Source of the DNA: Bacteroidales bacterium
GTDB lineage: Bacteria; Bacteroidota; Bacteroidia; Bacteroidales; P3
DNA length: 43,621 nucleotides
Direction: 5' to 3'
Assembly (NCBI GenBank): GCA_017934545.1
Contig: JAGBJI010000011.1
Coordinates: 1-43,621 of the forward strand
Positions 26,301 through 32,981 of the stretch are shown here, piece by piece (position 1 is the first letter of the stretch; each line of letters begins with the position of its first letter). Position numbers and translations under genes: made by a program. The notes under the pieces are model-generated. The model did no database searches. It saw nothing but the letters and a program-made list of their open reading frames with translations, and was not told the DNA's origin.

Positions 26301-26703
26301 TGTTGAAACCGTCGTATAAATAGCCTGCTTTGTCAAAATAAAACGCCGTATCGTCAACAATCTTCAGCAAAGACTTCTGTGCAGGCTCCACAGGAATGTT
26401 TTTGTCCAAATAAACGGTATCTTTAATCAAAACAATATCTGAAATCACTATACTGTCACATACAGGTACGGTGATAAATTCCGTATACTGCGGCAGTTTA
26501 GGGTAACCCGTGCGTTTTGTATGCGGCATATCTTCCCCGAAATTCAGGGAATAAAACTCCTTGTTTTTGATTTGAATCTTATCCGTACGTATTGTGTCAA
26601 AATGTTTTGCGTACGGAATGACCGTCTGTGCGGATAAAAAAGAAACAAAGCACAATGTCAAAACCGACAAAAATATTCTCTTTGCATCCATAAGTCCTAT
26701 CAT
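23353..26703 (-). CDS. Gingipain-like cysteine protease (peptidase family C25) with T9SS sorting domain
   Basis: A large secreted protease of about 1116 residues with a signal peptide (ending SFLSAQ), a propeptide-like region (about 25-200) and a C25 catalytic domain (about 220-590). The catalytic His is in WVNYTGHCISQGW (about 431) and the Cys in FINNCCLAGKFDD (second Cys, about 465). WEEDYYWSVGNKSISG is close to Lys-gingipain Kgp and unlike the PorU sortase. Ig-like and concanavalin-like modules follow. The last 75 residues are a type A T9SS sorting domain (IFPNPSHGEVHI, YDIAGRLV, LKSGTYNMVI). A heptapeptide repeat at about 721-741 stems from a palindrome array. The start is ATG 26703 or possibly 26691. 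Confidence 0.9.
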   Translation of the reverse strand: MIGLMDAKRIFLSVLTLCFVSFLSAQTVIPYAKHFDTIRTDKIQIKNKEFYSLNFGEDMPHTKRTGYPKLPQYTEFITVPVCDSIVISDIVLIKDTVYLDKNIPVEPAQKSLLKIVDDTAFYFDKAGYLYDGFNKSDYVSIKQTGSMGGYNTALLVINPVRYNPVQGIIETISDISFNISFVNQDATATAENIARTPQSVRSFVRQKSSRASALDMKTTHPYKMVIVSDESFKQVLQPFVEFKQRQGFKIIQAYTSQAGKTKEEIYSYLKNLYFNATPADPAFDYLLIAGDTSVVPAFTGKYRVDNYPVHYTDLYYAEYTDDILPDVFYGRMSATDTLTLKNIIDKTIIYESYAFKSGDDFLKNSLLIAGKEAGSNAPTMTNGQMNYAKNYLADYADTTVFYNPESASTASKQSIRSALNAGNSWVNYTGHCISQGWQIPSYHTDDADTSLSNINKFGVFINNCCLAGKFDDSICFTESLLQAKDKGAAGAIGASDYTLWEEDYYWSVGNKSISGQPVYASGKNGMYDALFHSHGEPVNEWYTTLGQMFVAGNLAVMQNMSDYSDYYWEVYNLQGDPSLVPYTGKPLEMNVTLPEKIVLGEDSLCLSVPPYTYAALSRHDSLINVALADSLGHMDLDISRIVDTGKVCIMMTNQFYAPKTDYIQFVSPDTAFVALKNLRIIDAKTSQCADILVQGRTYRAEFEVVNSGKQPLKTDDNFIKFFSEKNLLFSEKNFFFSEKDFGKTISEENAFTFSVSEDVKDMDEVAMQFIIYVDGKCHRVHSERMLAASPQPCISSLSLARTLDGFKLGAVIMNVGRSETKEGLLTIDGFLDSDYAQENQKQVKELGFRQKDTVFFDIIHSDNASKLVFNLTYEAGNQYIEKPYDIELNALSCDFENGLDTLMWDNGGEYPWTEDSSVSFSGNKSFRSSKKLTHGKKSRLYLKVNNSVSCNVSFFVKVSSEENYDRFRFFVDGKEYFSLSGEQSWVQKTADISSGEHVLCFAYDKDYDISLGHDAAWIDRVALYAYSDSIVFSTEDLTGQSTVIFPNPSHGEVHIDALPQNIVIYIYDIAGRLVYVKHSELQGGVLDVSFLKSGTYNMVIKTSDNKIITEKLIIAG
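24487..24541. repeat. Palindrome array inside the C25 protease gene (21-bp period)
   Basis: Three palindromes of type CTTTTCNGAAAAG are centred at 24493, 24514 and 24535, 21 bp apart. On the coding strand they give three heptapeptides, FFSEKNL, LFSEKNF and FFSEKDF. The unit is the same as the outer units of the array at 12964-13083. The 21-bp step, rather than 22 as in the intergenic arrays, keeps the reading frame. Confidence 0.85.
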
Positions 26704-26769
26704 TACAAACAAGTTGCAATATTACGAAAATTTTTTGTCATGCAGTTATTTTATATCATATTTTTAACC

Positions 26770-27537
26770 TCATTGCAACAAGTTAAGAGCGTTTTCCGTA
26801 GTCTGAACCGTCACCTGTTGTACGGAAATATCTTTAATCTCTGCTATTTTGGCTGCAATATAAGGTATATACGACGGTTCATTGCGGCTGCCTCTGAACG
26901 GTGCGGGGGCAAGATACGGTGCGTCGGTTTCCAATACCAAATGTTTTATATCAATCTGCCGCACTACTTCCTGTAAATGTGCGTTTTTAAACGTAACCAC
27001 TCCCCCTATTCCGAGCAAAAAACCAAGTTCAATCAATTTATACGCCTGCTGAACGTCGCCCGAAAAGCAATGGAACACCCCTTTGTAAGAAGAAAAAGAC
27101 AAATGTTTAAAACATTCAAACACTTCGTCAAACGCTTTCCTGCAATGAACGGACACAGGCATGTCATTATGATGTTTACTCCACTTCATCTGCGTTTCAA
27201 ATGCCTGTATCTGCTGTGCTTTATTGTCTTTGGTCCAATAGAAATCCAATCCTATCTCGCCTATTCCTTTTATTCTTTCATCCATAAGCAAAGGCTCCAA
27301 CTTGCGAAGCTGCTCCGCCATGTCATCTTTAACACTTCCGGGATACAAACCTACCATCGGGACAAACATCTGCGTATCTGTCTGATAAAGTTCAAGCATC
27401 GCTGCAACCGATTCATATTCGGTTACGGGCAAAAATATTTTCTCCACCCCTGATTGCTTTGCTCGCTGAACTACTTGTGCAATGTCTGCCGTAAACTCTT
27501 CGGAATAAATATGTGAATGCGTGTCTGTGAAAAACAT
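26770..27537 (-). CDS. TatD family metal-dependent hydrolase (DNase)
   Basis: TatD proteins are metal-dependent hydrolases with 3'-5' exonuclease activity on DNA/RNA. The 255-residue protein has the metal-binding TDTHSHIYSEEF at the start, then VGLYPGSV, GIGEIGLDFYW with the bridging Glu, VSVHCRKAFDE, GVFHCFSGDVQQA and LETDAPYLAPAPFRGSRNEP. All metal ligands appear intact. I chose the ATG at 27535-27537; a TTG four codons upstream is less likely. Confidence 0.93.
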   Translation of the reverse strand: MFFTDTHSHIYSEEFTADIAQVVQRAKQSGVEKIFLPVTEYESVAAMLELYQTDTQMFVPMVGLYPGSVKDDMAEQLRKLEPLLMDERIKGIGEIGLDFYWTKDNKAQQIQAFETQMKWSKHHNDMPVSVHCRKAFDEVFECFKHLSFSSYKGVFHCFSGDVQQAYKLIELGFLLGIGGVVTFKNAHLQEVVRQIDIKHLVLETDAPYLAPAPFRGSRNEPSYIPYIAAKIAEIKDISVQQVTVQTTENALNLLQ

Positions 27538-27570
27538 ATACTGTATCAATCAAATCAAACTTCGGATAAC

Positions 27571-27596
27571 AAAAAACTCCGCCGTTAAAGCGGAGA
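27571..27596 (-). terminator. rpsT terminator
   Basis: On the minus strand, CTCCGC pairs with GCGGAG around a 7-base loop (27577-27595) and is followed by six T. It lies about 36 bases past the rpsT stop. Confidence 0.85.
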
Positions 27597-27631
27597 AATA
27601 AATATTAGTCTAATAAAAATAATTTCTTAAA

Positions 27632-27886
27632 TTAAGCCATTGCGGCAACTTTTTTCATACATTTTGATTTCAAGTTGGCAGCTTTGTTCTTGTGAATGAT
27701 GGAACGTTTAGCCAAACGGTCAATAGTAGAAATCATTTTAGGAAGTTTTTCCTGTGCTTCTTCTTTATTGTCTATTGCCCTGAAATCTCTCAAAGCGTGA
27801 CGCATTGTTTTTGCATAATAGCGGTTATACAATTTTCTTTTCTCGCTCTGACGTACTCTCTTTAATGCACTTTTGTGATTAGCCAT
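27632..27886 (-). CDS. rpsT: 30S ribosomal protein S20
   Basis: S20 binds 16S rRNA in the small subunit. The 84-residue basic protein has the family N-terminus MANHKSALKRVRQSEKRKLY, the middle NRYYAKTMRHALRDFRAI and the end TIDRLAKRSIIHKNKAANLKSK (given in part). Length and composition are standard. The gene follows tRNA-Glu by about 80 bases on the same strand and is probably transcribed from the same promoter. Confidence 0.96.
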   Translation of the reverse strand: MANHKSALKRVRQSEKRKLYNRYYAKTMRHALRDFRAIDNKEEAQEKLPKMISTIDRLAKRSIIHKNKAANLKSKCMKKVAAMA

Positions 27887-27942
27887 CTTATTCTTATTTT
27901 TACTTCTTTAAAAATCTCTTATTATCCTCTCTTAATTTTTCG

Positions 27943-27963
27943 GGGTGGCAGTCACTGCCACCC
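27943..27963 (-). other. Hairpin between tRNA-Glu and rpsT
   Basis: A perfect 9-bp G+C-rich stem (27943-27951 with 27955-27963) with a 3-base loop sits five bases past the tRNA 3' end. On the minus strand it is not followed by a T-run, so it may be a processing or partial-attenuation signal more than a full terminator. Confidence 0.55.
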
Positions 27964-27967
27964 TTTG

Positions 27968-28042
27968 TACCCCGTAGGGGATTTGAACCCCTGATTTCCA
28001 GAATGAAAATCTGGCGTCCTGGACCAACTAGACGAACGGGGC
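27968..28042 (-). tRNA. tRNA-Glu (anticodon UUC)
   Basis: The minus strand folds into a 75-base cloverleaf without an encoded CCA. The acceptor is GCCCCGT paired with ACGGGGT (the first pair is G-U). The anticodon arm is CCAGA, loop TTTTCAT, TCTGG, giving anticodon TTC. The T-arm is AGGGGTTCAAATCCCCT. The 5' GCCCCGTTCGTCTAG start is typical of tRNA-Glu. Confidence 0.95.
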
Positions 28043-28064
28043 TTCATTCCTTCAATTCGGTTTG

Positions 28065-28096
28065 CAAAATTACAAAGATTTATAATACCCACCAAA
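28065..28096 (-). promoter_or_regulatory. Promoter of tRNA-Glu (and probably rpsT)
   Basis: On the minus strand TTTG (28093-28096) and TAATTTTG (28065-28072) are separated by 20 bases, an exact Bacteroidota promoter match, 22 bases before the mature tRNA 5' end. Confidence 0.85.
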
Positions 28097-28131
28097 TTTT
28101 TTTACAAAAAAATGTTCATAATCTTTTTGTA

Positions 28132-28794
28132 CTACTCTTTATCTCTCTGAAATTCAAATCCTAAACGCTTGGCTGTAATTTTGCTTTTAGTAGCCGCCGT
28201 AGTGCGTATTTCGCCCACGGAAATCTCTTTTACCTCGTCAAAAGGCGGTGTCAACAGGTCAAAATTGTTCGCATACTCCATTGATGAGCGGATAATGCTG
28301 CCTACGGACTCTTCGTTGATGACGGAAGTGTTGAAACTTGAGTACAACAAGCCCACTTCCCGTTTGCCTTCCACAAAATAATGGTTTTCTTTGTTGACAA
28401 ACACCCTGCCAATCAGATAACCCAAGTCAAAATCACGGTTGTAATCAAACGAATCCGTCAAAAAATTGTATATGTTTATCATTCCGCTGAACGAACGGTC
28501 TTTGTCCTGCTGTATATAGGGCAAACGCATGACTTCGTGGTAACGCGAAAACTCAAAAACGTTGGTATGCATCATAAAAACCAATATATCCGAGCCGAAA
28601 CGTATCTTAAATTCGTTTTGGTTCTTGTCTTCAAAAACAAATTCCCCCGGATAACATGACGACATATAAGCCATAATCTCTTTGGCCTGCGAACGCATCA
28701 TTGAGAATGCCTTGGCGGTATTGTCCAATATAAGATTCAAAAGTTGTGTCTTTTTGTGAATCTGTTTGCCTAACTCTTCATTTGTCATATCCAT
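28132..28794 (-). CDS. Conserved hypothetical protein (Bacteroidota)
   Basis: I do not recognise a function. The 220-residue protein has no signal peptide or membrane segment. It begins with a helical stretch (KQIHKKTQLLNLILDNTAKAF), then a mixed region with FEFSRYHEVMRLPYIQQD, FDYNRDFDLGYLIGRVFVN and a C-terminal TTAATKSKITAKRLGFEFQ. The style resembles cytosolic proteins annotated as hypothetical across Bacteroidales. It follows the ferredoxin gene on the same strand but is separated from it by a terminator; no matching promoter was seen in the short gap. Confidence 0.75.
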   Translation of the reverse strand: MDMTNEELGKQIHKKTQLLNLILDNTAKAFSMMRSQAKEIMAYMSSCYPGEFVFEDKNQNEFKIRFGSDILVFMMHTNVFEFSRYHEVMRLPYIQQDKDRSFSGMINIYNFLTDSFDYNRDFDLGYLIGRVFVNKENHYFVEGKREVGLLYSSFNTSVINEESVGSIIRSSMEYANNFDLLTPPFDEVKEISVGEIRTTAATKSKITAKRLGFEFQRDKE

Positions 28795-28811
28795 ATACTT
28801 TTTTAAAGTTT

Positions 28812-28843
28812 AAAAAAGCCCTACGTGTATATACCGCAGGGCT
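28812..28843 (-). terminator. Ferredoxin terminator
   Basis: On the minus strand AGCCCTGCG pairs with CGTAGGGCT (one bulged position) and runs into six T (28812-28817 as A on plus). It lies 33 bases past the ferredoxin stop. Confidence 0.8.
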
Positions 28844-28875
28844 GTGTTGATAAACATATTCTTTGCAACCGCCGA

Positions 28876-29046
28876 TTAGTCCTCAGGTGCTATTGCTTCC
28901 ATAGGACAAACGTCTGCACATGTGCCGCAATCTATACATTTGCCGGCATCGATTACATAGATTGGTCCTTCTGATATTGCTCCGTTAGGACATTCATCTA
29001 TACATGTGCCGCATGCTGCACAACTGTCTGAAATTTTATAAGCCAT
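28876..29046 (-). CDS. 2[4Fe-4S] ferredoxin
   Basis: A 56-residue clostridial-type ferredoxin that carries low-potential electrons, for example for pyruvate:ferredoxin oxidoreductase or hydrogenase in anaerobes. Two cluster motifs are seen: CAACGTCIDECP (Cys 9, 12, 15, 19) and CIDCGTCADVCP (about Cys 37, 40, 43, 47), each with the final Cys-Pro. It starts MAYKISDSC and ends APED. It has its own promoter and terminator. Confidence 0.97.
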   Translation of the reverse strand: MAYKISDSCAACGTCIDECPNGAISEGPIYVIDAGKCIDCGTCADVCPMEAIAPED

Positions 29047-29081
29047 TTCTTTTTATAAATTATAAGGTTAATAACTGATTG

Positions 29082-29089
29082 CAAAATTA
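29082..29089 (-). promoter_or_regulatory. Ferredoxin promoter -7 element
   Basis: The minus strand reads TAATTTTG followed by C, an exact consensus match 35 bases before the ferredoxin ATG. An ATTG 16 bases upstream is a weak -33 candidate. Confidence 0.6.
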
Positions 29090-29253
29090 TAAACTTTTTG
29101 GCATACAATGTATGCGTTTTGCGGATTTTTTTCAAATTTATTTCAAATTCAATCATTAATCTATTTATAATCAGCACTATATTTACAAACCCCATTCACA
29201 AATAAATGAAACAAAAACACACTTAAACAAAATAAAACGGCACAAAAAACGTT

Positions 29254-29336
29254 TATAAAACCGTCTTGCAATATTTGCAAAACGGTTTTGTAATGCTTGC
29301 AAGACGGTTTTGCAATGTCTGCAAAACGGTTTTGCA
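29254..29336. repeat. Four-unit palindrome array on a 22-bp lattice (ferredoxin-HU gap)
   Basis: Four 17-bp palindromes of type TGCAAAACNGTTTTGCA are centred at 29262, 29284, 29306 and 29328, exactly 22 bp apart, with 5-bp spacers. The first unit is the most degenerate (TATAAAACCGTCTTGCA). A further half-like unit is near 29239. Read in reverse complement, the array at 41440-41522 matches this one unit by unit. The array is about 78 bases upstream of the HU-like gene in a 367-base divergent gap, which otherwise shows only the ferredoxin promoter. Confidence 0.9.
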
Positions 29337-29413
29337 GAAAATAAAGCAAGAAAACAATCCGGCAAAACACGGTTTTAAATTTTTAAAGTATAATAATATA
29401 TAGGTATAAGCAT

Positions 29414-29869
29414 ATGAGGTACAAAAAATTCAAACGCAAAATTAACGACAACGGCAAAGTGGTGGAAAAATATATGGCAAAACTGCATTTGGAATCGCCC
29501 GTTGATTTGAACGAAATAGCCAAAAGAATTGAAATTCAGACAACGGCATCGGAAGCGGACGTGCATTTGGTGTTGTTGGCATTGGAAAAAAACATAAAAC
29601 TCCTGCTTGCAGAAGGACACAGTGTGAAACTCGGACATTTGGGCAGCTTTTACCCTACGCTCAACGCCCGTACGGTGGATTCGCCCGAGGACATAACCCC
29701 GCAGACCATATACCGAATATCGTGCAATTTCAAACCATGCAAAGAATTACGCAGTGAATTGGGCGACGCCAAGCTAAACCTTTTGGACAATGAGATTTAT
29801 ATGCCGCGGGAACGCACGGCAACCGACCCCGAAAACGTAAAAAAGAGGAAAAAGCCTTATAAAAGATAA
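29414..29869 (+). CDS. HU-related DNA-binding protein
   Basis: The 151-residue protein resembles the HU/IHF-related family common in Bacteroidota (TIGR01201-type). HU proteins bend and compact DNA as dimers. The HU fold region spans about 15-115, with LNEIAKRIEIQTTASEADVH, VLLALEKNIKLLLAEGHSVK and the short beta segment LGHLGSFYPTLNA, where HU arms begin. A basic tail (about 130-151, KKRKKPYKR) is added. It lies just downstream of a palindrome array. The start is the ATG at 29414; no -7 match is evident between array and gene. Confidence 0.85.
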   Translation: MRYKKFKRKINDNGKVVEKYMAKLHLESPVDLNEIAKRIEIQTTASEADVHLVLLALEKNIKLLLAEGHSVKLGHLGSFYPTLNARTVDSPEDITPQTIYRISCNFKPCKELRSELGDAKLNLLDNEIYMPRERTATDPENVKKRKKPYKR

Positions 29870-29923
29870 AGTTTTTGTAAATTTGTAAACTGAAAAAGTT
29901 TTATTTAAAATTTATATTTACTG

Positions 29924-30685
29924 ATGGTTAAACTTAAAGTTCTGATTATTGCCGCAGTATCTGTAGTATTTGCAGGTGCATGTTCAAGGACGGAAAAACA
30001 AATAGTGTCCAAATACGACAATTCGCAGCCGTCCGTGGTTTATTATCTGAAAACCGTCAACGGCAAAAAGACAAAAGTCAGGCAGGAAAACTTTTATCCC
30101 AACGGCAAAAAGAGAATGGAAGGCAATTTTTCCCAAGACAAACCTACGGGAGTATGGAAATACTATTTTGAAGACGGAAGCGAATTTGCAAGGGCGGATT
30201 TTTCTTCACGCAAAGAGGGTTCGCAATGGCAGATACACTTTGACAAAGACTCGCTTTTGGTTAACAAAAACGACAGTTTGCTTGCCATAGCTTTTTCAAG
30301 TGAGGGTACGCCCGTAAGCATACGCATAAAACGCAATAATGGAGAGGTGTTTTTCAGATTTTTCAACTCTTTCAAAATCATGCAACGCGTAAACCTTAAA
30401 GGCAATATACCCAACGGAGAATCTATGTCGTGGTTTGAAAACGGCAACATAAACTCATGGCACTATTACAAACAGGGATTCCAAGACTCAACCTACACGG
30501 TGTTCGCCGAGAACGGACAAAAAATAATTTCAGGTCACTATACAAACGGCAAAAAGACTGGTAAATGGGAATATTTCTCATCTTCGGGTCAACCGTTAGG
30601 CACTGAAGTTTACGACGTTGACGGAACGCTTTTGATACCTTTGCAAAACAATGATTTGAAATATTTCAGAAGTGAAAGCAAGTAG
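29924..30685 (+). CDS. Lipoprotein with MORN-like repeats
   Basis: The 253-residue protein has a lipoprotein signal (VVFAGACS, lipid Cys about residue 20) and several MORN-variant repeats of the type seen in YwqK-like proteins: NFYPNGKKRMEGNF, GVWKYYFEDGSEFA, NGESMSWFENGNINSWHYY, TVFAENGQKIISGHYTNGKK and GKWEYFSSSGQPLG. It is probably anchored in a membrane facing the periplasm or surface. The function is unknown; MORN repeats often bind lipid or protein. It overlaps the next gene by 14 bases. Confidence 0.85.
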   Translation: MVKLKVLIIAAVSVVFAGACSRTEKQIVSKYDNSQPSVVYYLKTVNGKKTKVRQENFYPNGKKRMEGNFSQDKPTGVWKYYFEDGSEFARADFSSRKEGSQWQIHFDKDSLLVNKNDSLLAIAFSSEGTPVSIRIKRNNGEVFFRFFNSFKIMQRVNLKGNIPNGESMSWFENGNINSWHYYKQGFQDSTYTVFAENGQKIISGHYTNGKKTGKWEYFSSSGQPLGTEVYDVDGTLLIPLQNNDLKYFRSESK

Positions 30686-31115
30686 TATATTATTTATATT
30701 GATTGCATTTGCAATTTCTTCGCATGCCCAGATGTTTTTTGCTTCCGACATAGTGAAAACGGATTCGGGCGATGTGAGGGTGTTCAGCAACAAAACAAAA
30801 CAATTGCATTACACTTTCGTAGAGAAAAAAGACGGAATATCGTTGGGTTGTGCCGTTTACAAAGAAGTAAACGGCAGAAAAGAAAAGATGGAATTCTTTT
30901 CCGTTGCGGCATATACCAAAGAGCAGTCGCAAAGAATGGATTACAACAGTATTTTGCCGTATATTTCAATCATCGAGGCGGGCAAACGCACCATTTTGTC
31001 GTTCAACTGCGATTTCATAGTGCTGAACCCCGACAAAGTAAGCGAGAAAATAATGCAGACCAAAGACCTTTACGGCCTTTTATCCGAAACTTCAATAGAA
31101 TTGAAACAACACTAA
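30672..31115 (+). CDS. Secreted hypothetical protein
   Basis: I do not recognise a family. The 147-residue protein starts at GTG 30672, inside the end of the MORN gene, and begins with a clear signal peptide (residues 1-19, ending SSHAQ). This fixes the start, since no later Met would keep it. The mature part is short and beta-rich (ADIVKTDSGDVRVFSN, LHYTFVEKKDGISLGC) and has no motif I can name. Overlap with the lipoprotein gene and seven bases to pcm suggest one operon. Confidence 0.75.
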   Translation: MKASSILFILIAFAISSHAQMFFASDIVKTDSGDVRVFSNKTKQLHYTFVEKKDGISLGCAVYKEVNGRKEKMEFFSVAAYTKEQSQRMDYNSILPYISIIEAGKRTILSFNCDFIVLNPDKVSEKIMQTKDLYGLLSETSIELKQH

Positions 31116-31122
31116 AACCGCT

Positions 31123-31761
31123 ATGTACGACACGCTGTTATTGCAGGGCATGAGGGCAAAATTGGTTCTTTTGCTTAAAGAAAAAGGAATTACAGACCAA
31201 AAAGTATTGGATTCAATAGGCAAAGTGCCGCGTCATCTTTTCACCGACCGTTCTTTAGAACGTATTGCCTACGAAGACCGTTCGCTTGAAATATTGTGCA
31301 GTCAGACCATATCGCAACCCTCAACGGTTGCCTTCCAAACACAACTGCTCAACATAAAAAACAGGGACAAAGTCTTGGAAATAGGAACGGGCAGCGGTTA
31401 TCAGACCGCCGTGCTTTACAACTTAACTTCACGCATTTACACGATAGAAAGGCAAAAATCTTTGTACGAAAACGCCCGCAAGGTGTTTGACATGCTGAAC
31501 ATACATCCGCAGTGTTTCTTCGGCGACGGTTACTTAGGACTGCCGGGATTCGCTCCTTTTGACAAAATACTTGTAACATGCGGTGCGCCGCAAGTACCGC
31601 AGAATCTTATCAACCAACTCAAAACAGGAGGCATGATGGTCATTCCCGTGGGCGAGAACTCACACACCATGTACAGAATAACAAAAGTTTCCGACCATGA
31701 ACTCAAATCGGAAACTTTCGGTGATTATAAATTTGTCCCTATGCTGAAAAACAAATGTTAA
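31123..31761 (+). CDS. pcm: Protein-L-isoaspartate O-methyltransferase
   Basis: Pcm repairs isoaspartyl residues in aged proteins by SAM-dependent methylation. The 212-residue protein has the family N-terminal KVPRHLFTD, the substrate motif CSQTISQPSTVAFQTQLL, SAM motif I DKVLEIGTGSGYQTAVL (about 86-102), FDKILVTCGAPQVP (about 146) and MVIPVGE. All are intact. The stop codon overlaps that of the convergent OmpA-like gene by four bases (31758-31761), with no terminator between them. Confidence 0.95.
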   Translation: MYDTLLLQGMRAKLVLLLKEKGITDQKVLDSIGKVPRHLFTDRSLERIAYEDRSLEILCSQTISQPSTVAFQTQLLNIKNRDKVLEIGTGSGYQTAVLYNLTSRIYTIERQKSLYENARKVFDMLNIHPQCFFGDGYLGLPGFAPFDKILVTCGAPQVPQNLINQLKTGGMMVIPVGENSHTMYRITKVSDHELKSETFGDYKFVPMLKNKC

Positions 31762-32954
31762 GGCTTACGCAAAACTGCCTGCATTTTGTCTTTGATGACC
31801 ATTTTTCCGTTTCTGTCCAATTTGTAACAACGCAACCATCCGCCCATGGCTTCAAAACTTCCGTTGTCTTCGCTTGACGCACTGTAAAAATAGTCACTCA
31901 TCTCTTTTTCTTCTATCTTCTTTCCTATAAATATAGTATCCAACTGGTTAGGCCATATCTCGCAGGTTATCCACATGTCGCCCGTTTCTTTGTCTTTGCG
32001 TTTCAAAGTTTTCAAAGCCTTGTACTGCCATGTTCCGTCGGGCTTGTAAGTCTTGCCGAAAAACTTCAGGTTAGCCGCCTGTTGCTGTTTTTCAAGGAAA
32101 ACCTCTATCTTAATGCTGCGGCCTGCGGTATCTTCGTTGACACATGTTGAATAATCGGGTTTGTAGTTAGGTGTCAATACCATATAACCTGCATTGATTA
32201 TGTATTGTTTCTTATGCGGGACAAGGAAATACTTGCTTGTCAAAGCGTCAAAACCCATAACTTCTTCGTATTTTGCCGTGAAATCCATGTTGACCGTGTC
32301 TTTAGTGTGATGGATGTAAGCTATAGAGCCTTTAGGCATAAGGACCTTTGAATAAGTTCCGTTGATAACCGTGTCAGTAGACGGATAGTCGTAATCATAG
32401 AACGCTCCCAAACAATCTTCCGCATCTTCTTCAACGTATATATGCACTTTGCCTCTCAAATCTATACCTTCATGTTCTTTAACCGCTTCTTCGTTGCCGT
32501 CAAGGTTTATCCAACGGAAATCAAAAGGCATCTTATACTTTATATAATACTCTTTCTGTCCGTCGCACGAAGATATATAGTAGCTCGGCGTACGTTTGAT
32601 TATGTATTCCGTTTCTTCCCTTGAAGCAAAATATTTAAATACCATAACCGCTCTTTGCCTTGCCAACGAACTTGTCTGTTCGGTTACCGGTTCGCCGTCA
32701 TCGTAGCCCGTTATGGTCATCTTGTAAAAACGGTTGTTGTCTTTGCTGAACGCTATCATGTATATGCTGTCCAAATTGTTCAGACCCTCTTTGGTATAAT
32801 AAGCACTTGCTTTGTCAAAAGTTATATATGTTTCAAGTTTTGCAGGAAATCTTTCCGTTGTCTTCTTTTTCTTTTGGGCATTGGCACTGTTTGCTGACAA
32901 CAATATGCACAACATCAACACAAAAACCGAAAATATTGATTCTTTCCTTACCAT
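31758..32954 (-). CDS. Secreted protein with OmpA-like N-terminal region
   Basis: The 398-residue protein has a signal peptide (1-26, ending ANSANAQ). Residues about 42-115 look OmpA-like (ITFDKASAYYTKEGLNNLDS, KMTITGYDDGEP, SSLARQRAVMVFKYF), as in peptidoglycan-binding OmpA_C domains but without a clear complete binding motif. The remaining 280 residues are beta-rich and unfamiliar. It is probably periplasmic or outer-membrane associated. It is the last gene after guaB - PPIase - surA-like - moxR on the minus strand, 27 bases after moxR. Confidence 0.65.
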   Translation of the reverse strand: MVRKESIFSVFVLMLCILLSANSANAQKKKKTTERFPAKLETYITFDKASAYYTKEGLNNLDSIYMIAFSKDNNRFYKMTITGYDDGEPVTEQTSSLARQRAVMVFKYFASREETEYIIKRTPSYYISSCDGQKEYYIKYKMPFDFRWINLDGNEEAVKEHEGIDLRGKVHIYVEEDAEDCLGAFYDYDYPSTDTVINGTYSKVLMPKGSIAYIHHTKDTVNMDFTAKYEEVMGFDALTSKYFLVPHKKQYIINAGYMVLTPNYKPDYSTCVNEDTAGRSIKIEVFLEKQQQAANLKFFGKTYKPDGTWQYKALKTLKRKDKETGDMWITCEIWPNQLDTIFIGKKIEEKEMSDYFYSASSEDNGSFEAMGGWLRCYKLDRNGKMVIKDKMQAVLRKP

Positions 32955-32981
32955 ATCTTTTACTGTTTATATGTTTTTTAT

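Noticed and set aside
23353-26703. PorU, the T9SS sortase
   Set aside because: It is of similar length and in the same peptidase family, but the motifs around the catalytic Cys and the WxEDYYWSVG segment match gingipain Kgp, and a standard sorting domain is present.
29254-29336. CRISPR array
   Set aside because: The repeats are regular and palindromic, but spacers are only 5 bp, units 17 bp, and there are no cas genes. The 22-bp period fits none of the CRISPR repeat-spacer sizes.
31758-31761. Overlapping stop codons of pcm and the OmpA-like gene as a frame error
   Set aside because: Both proteins end at natural-looking C-termini; a 4-base TTAA overlap of convergent stops is common in compact regions.
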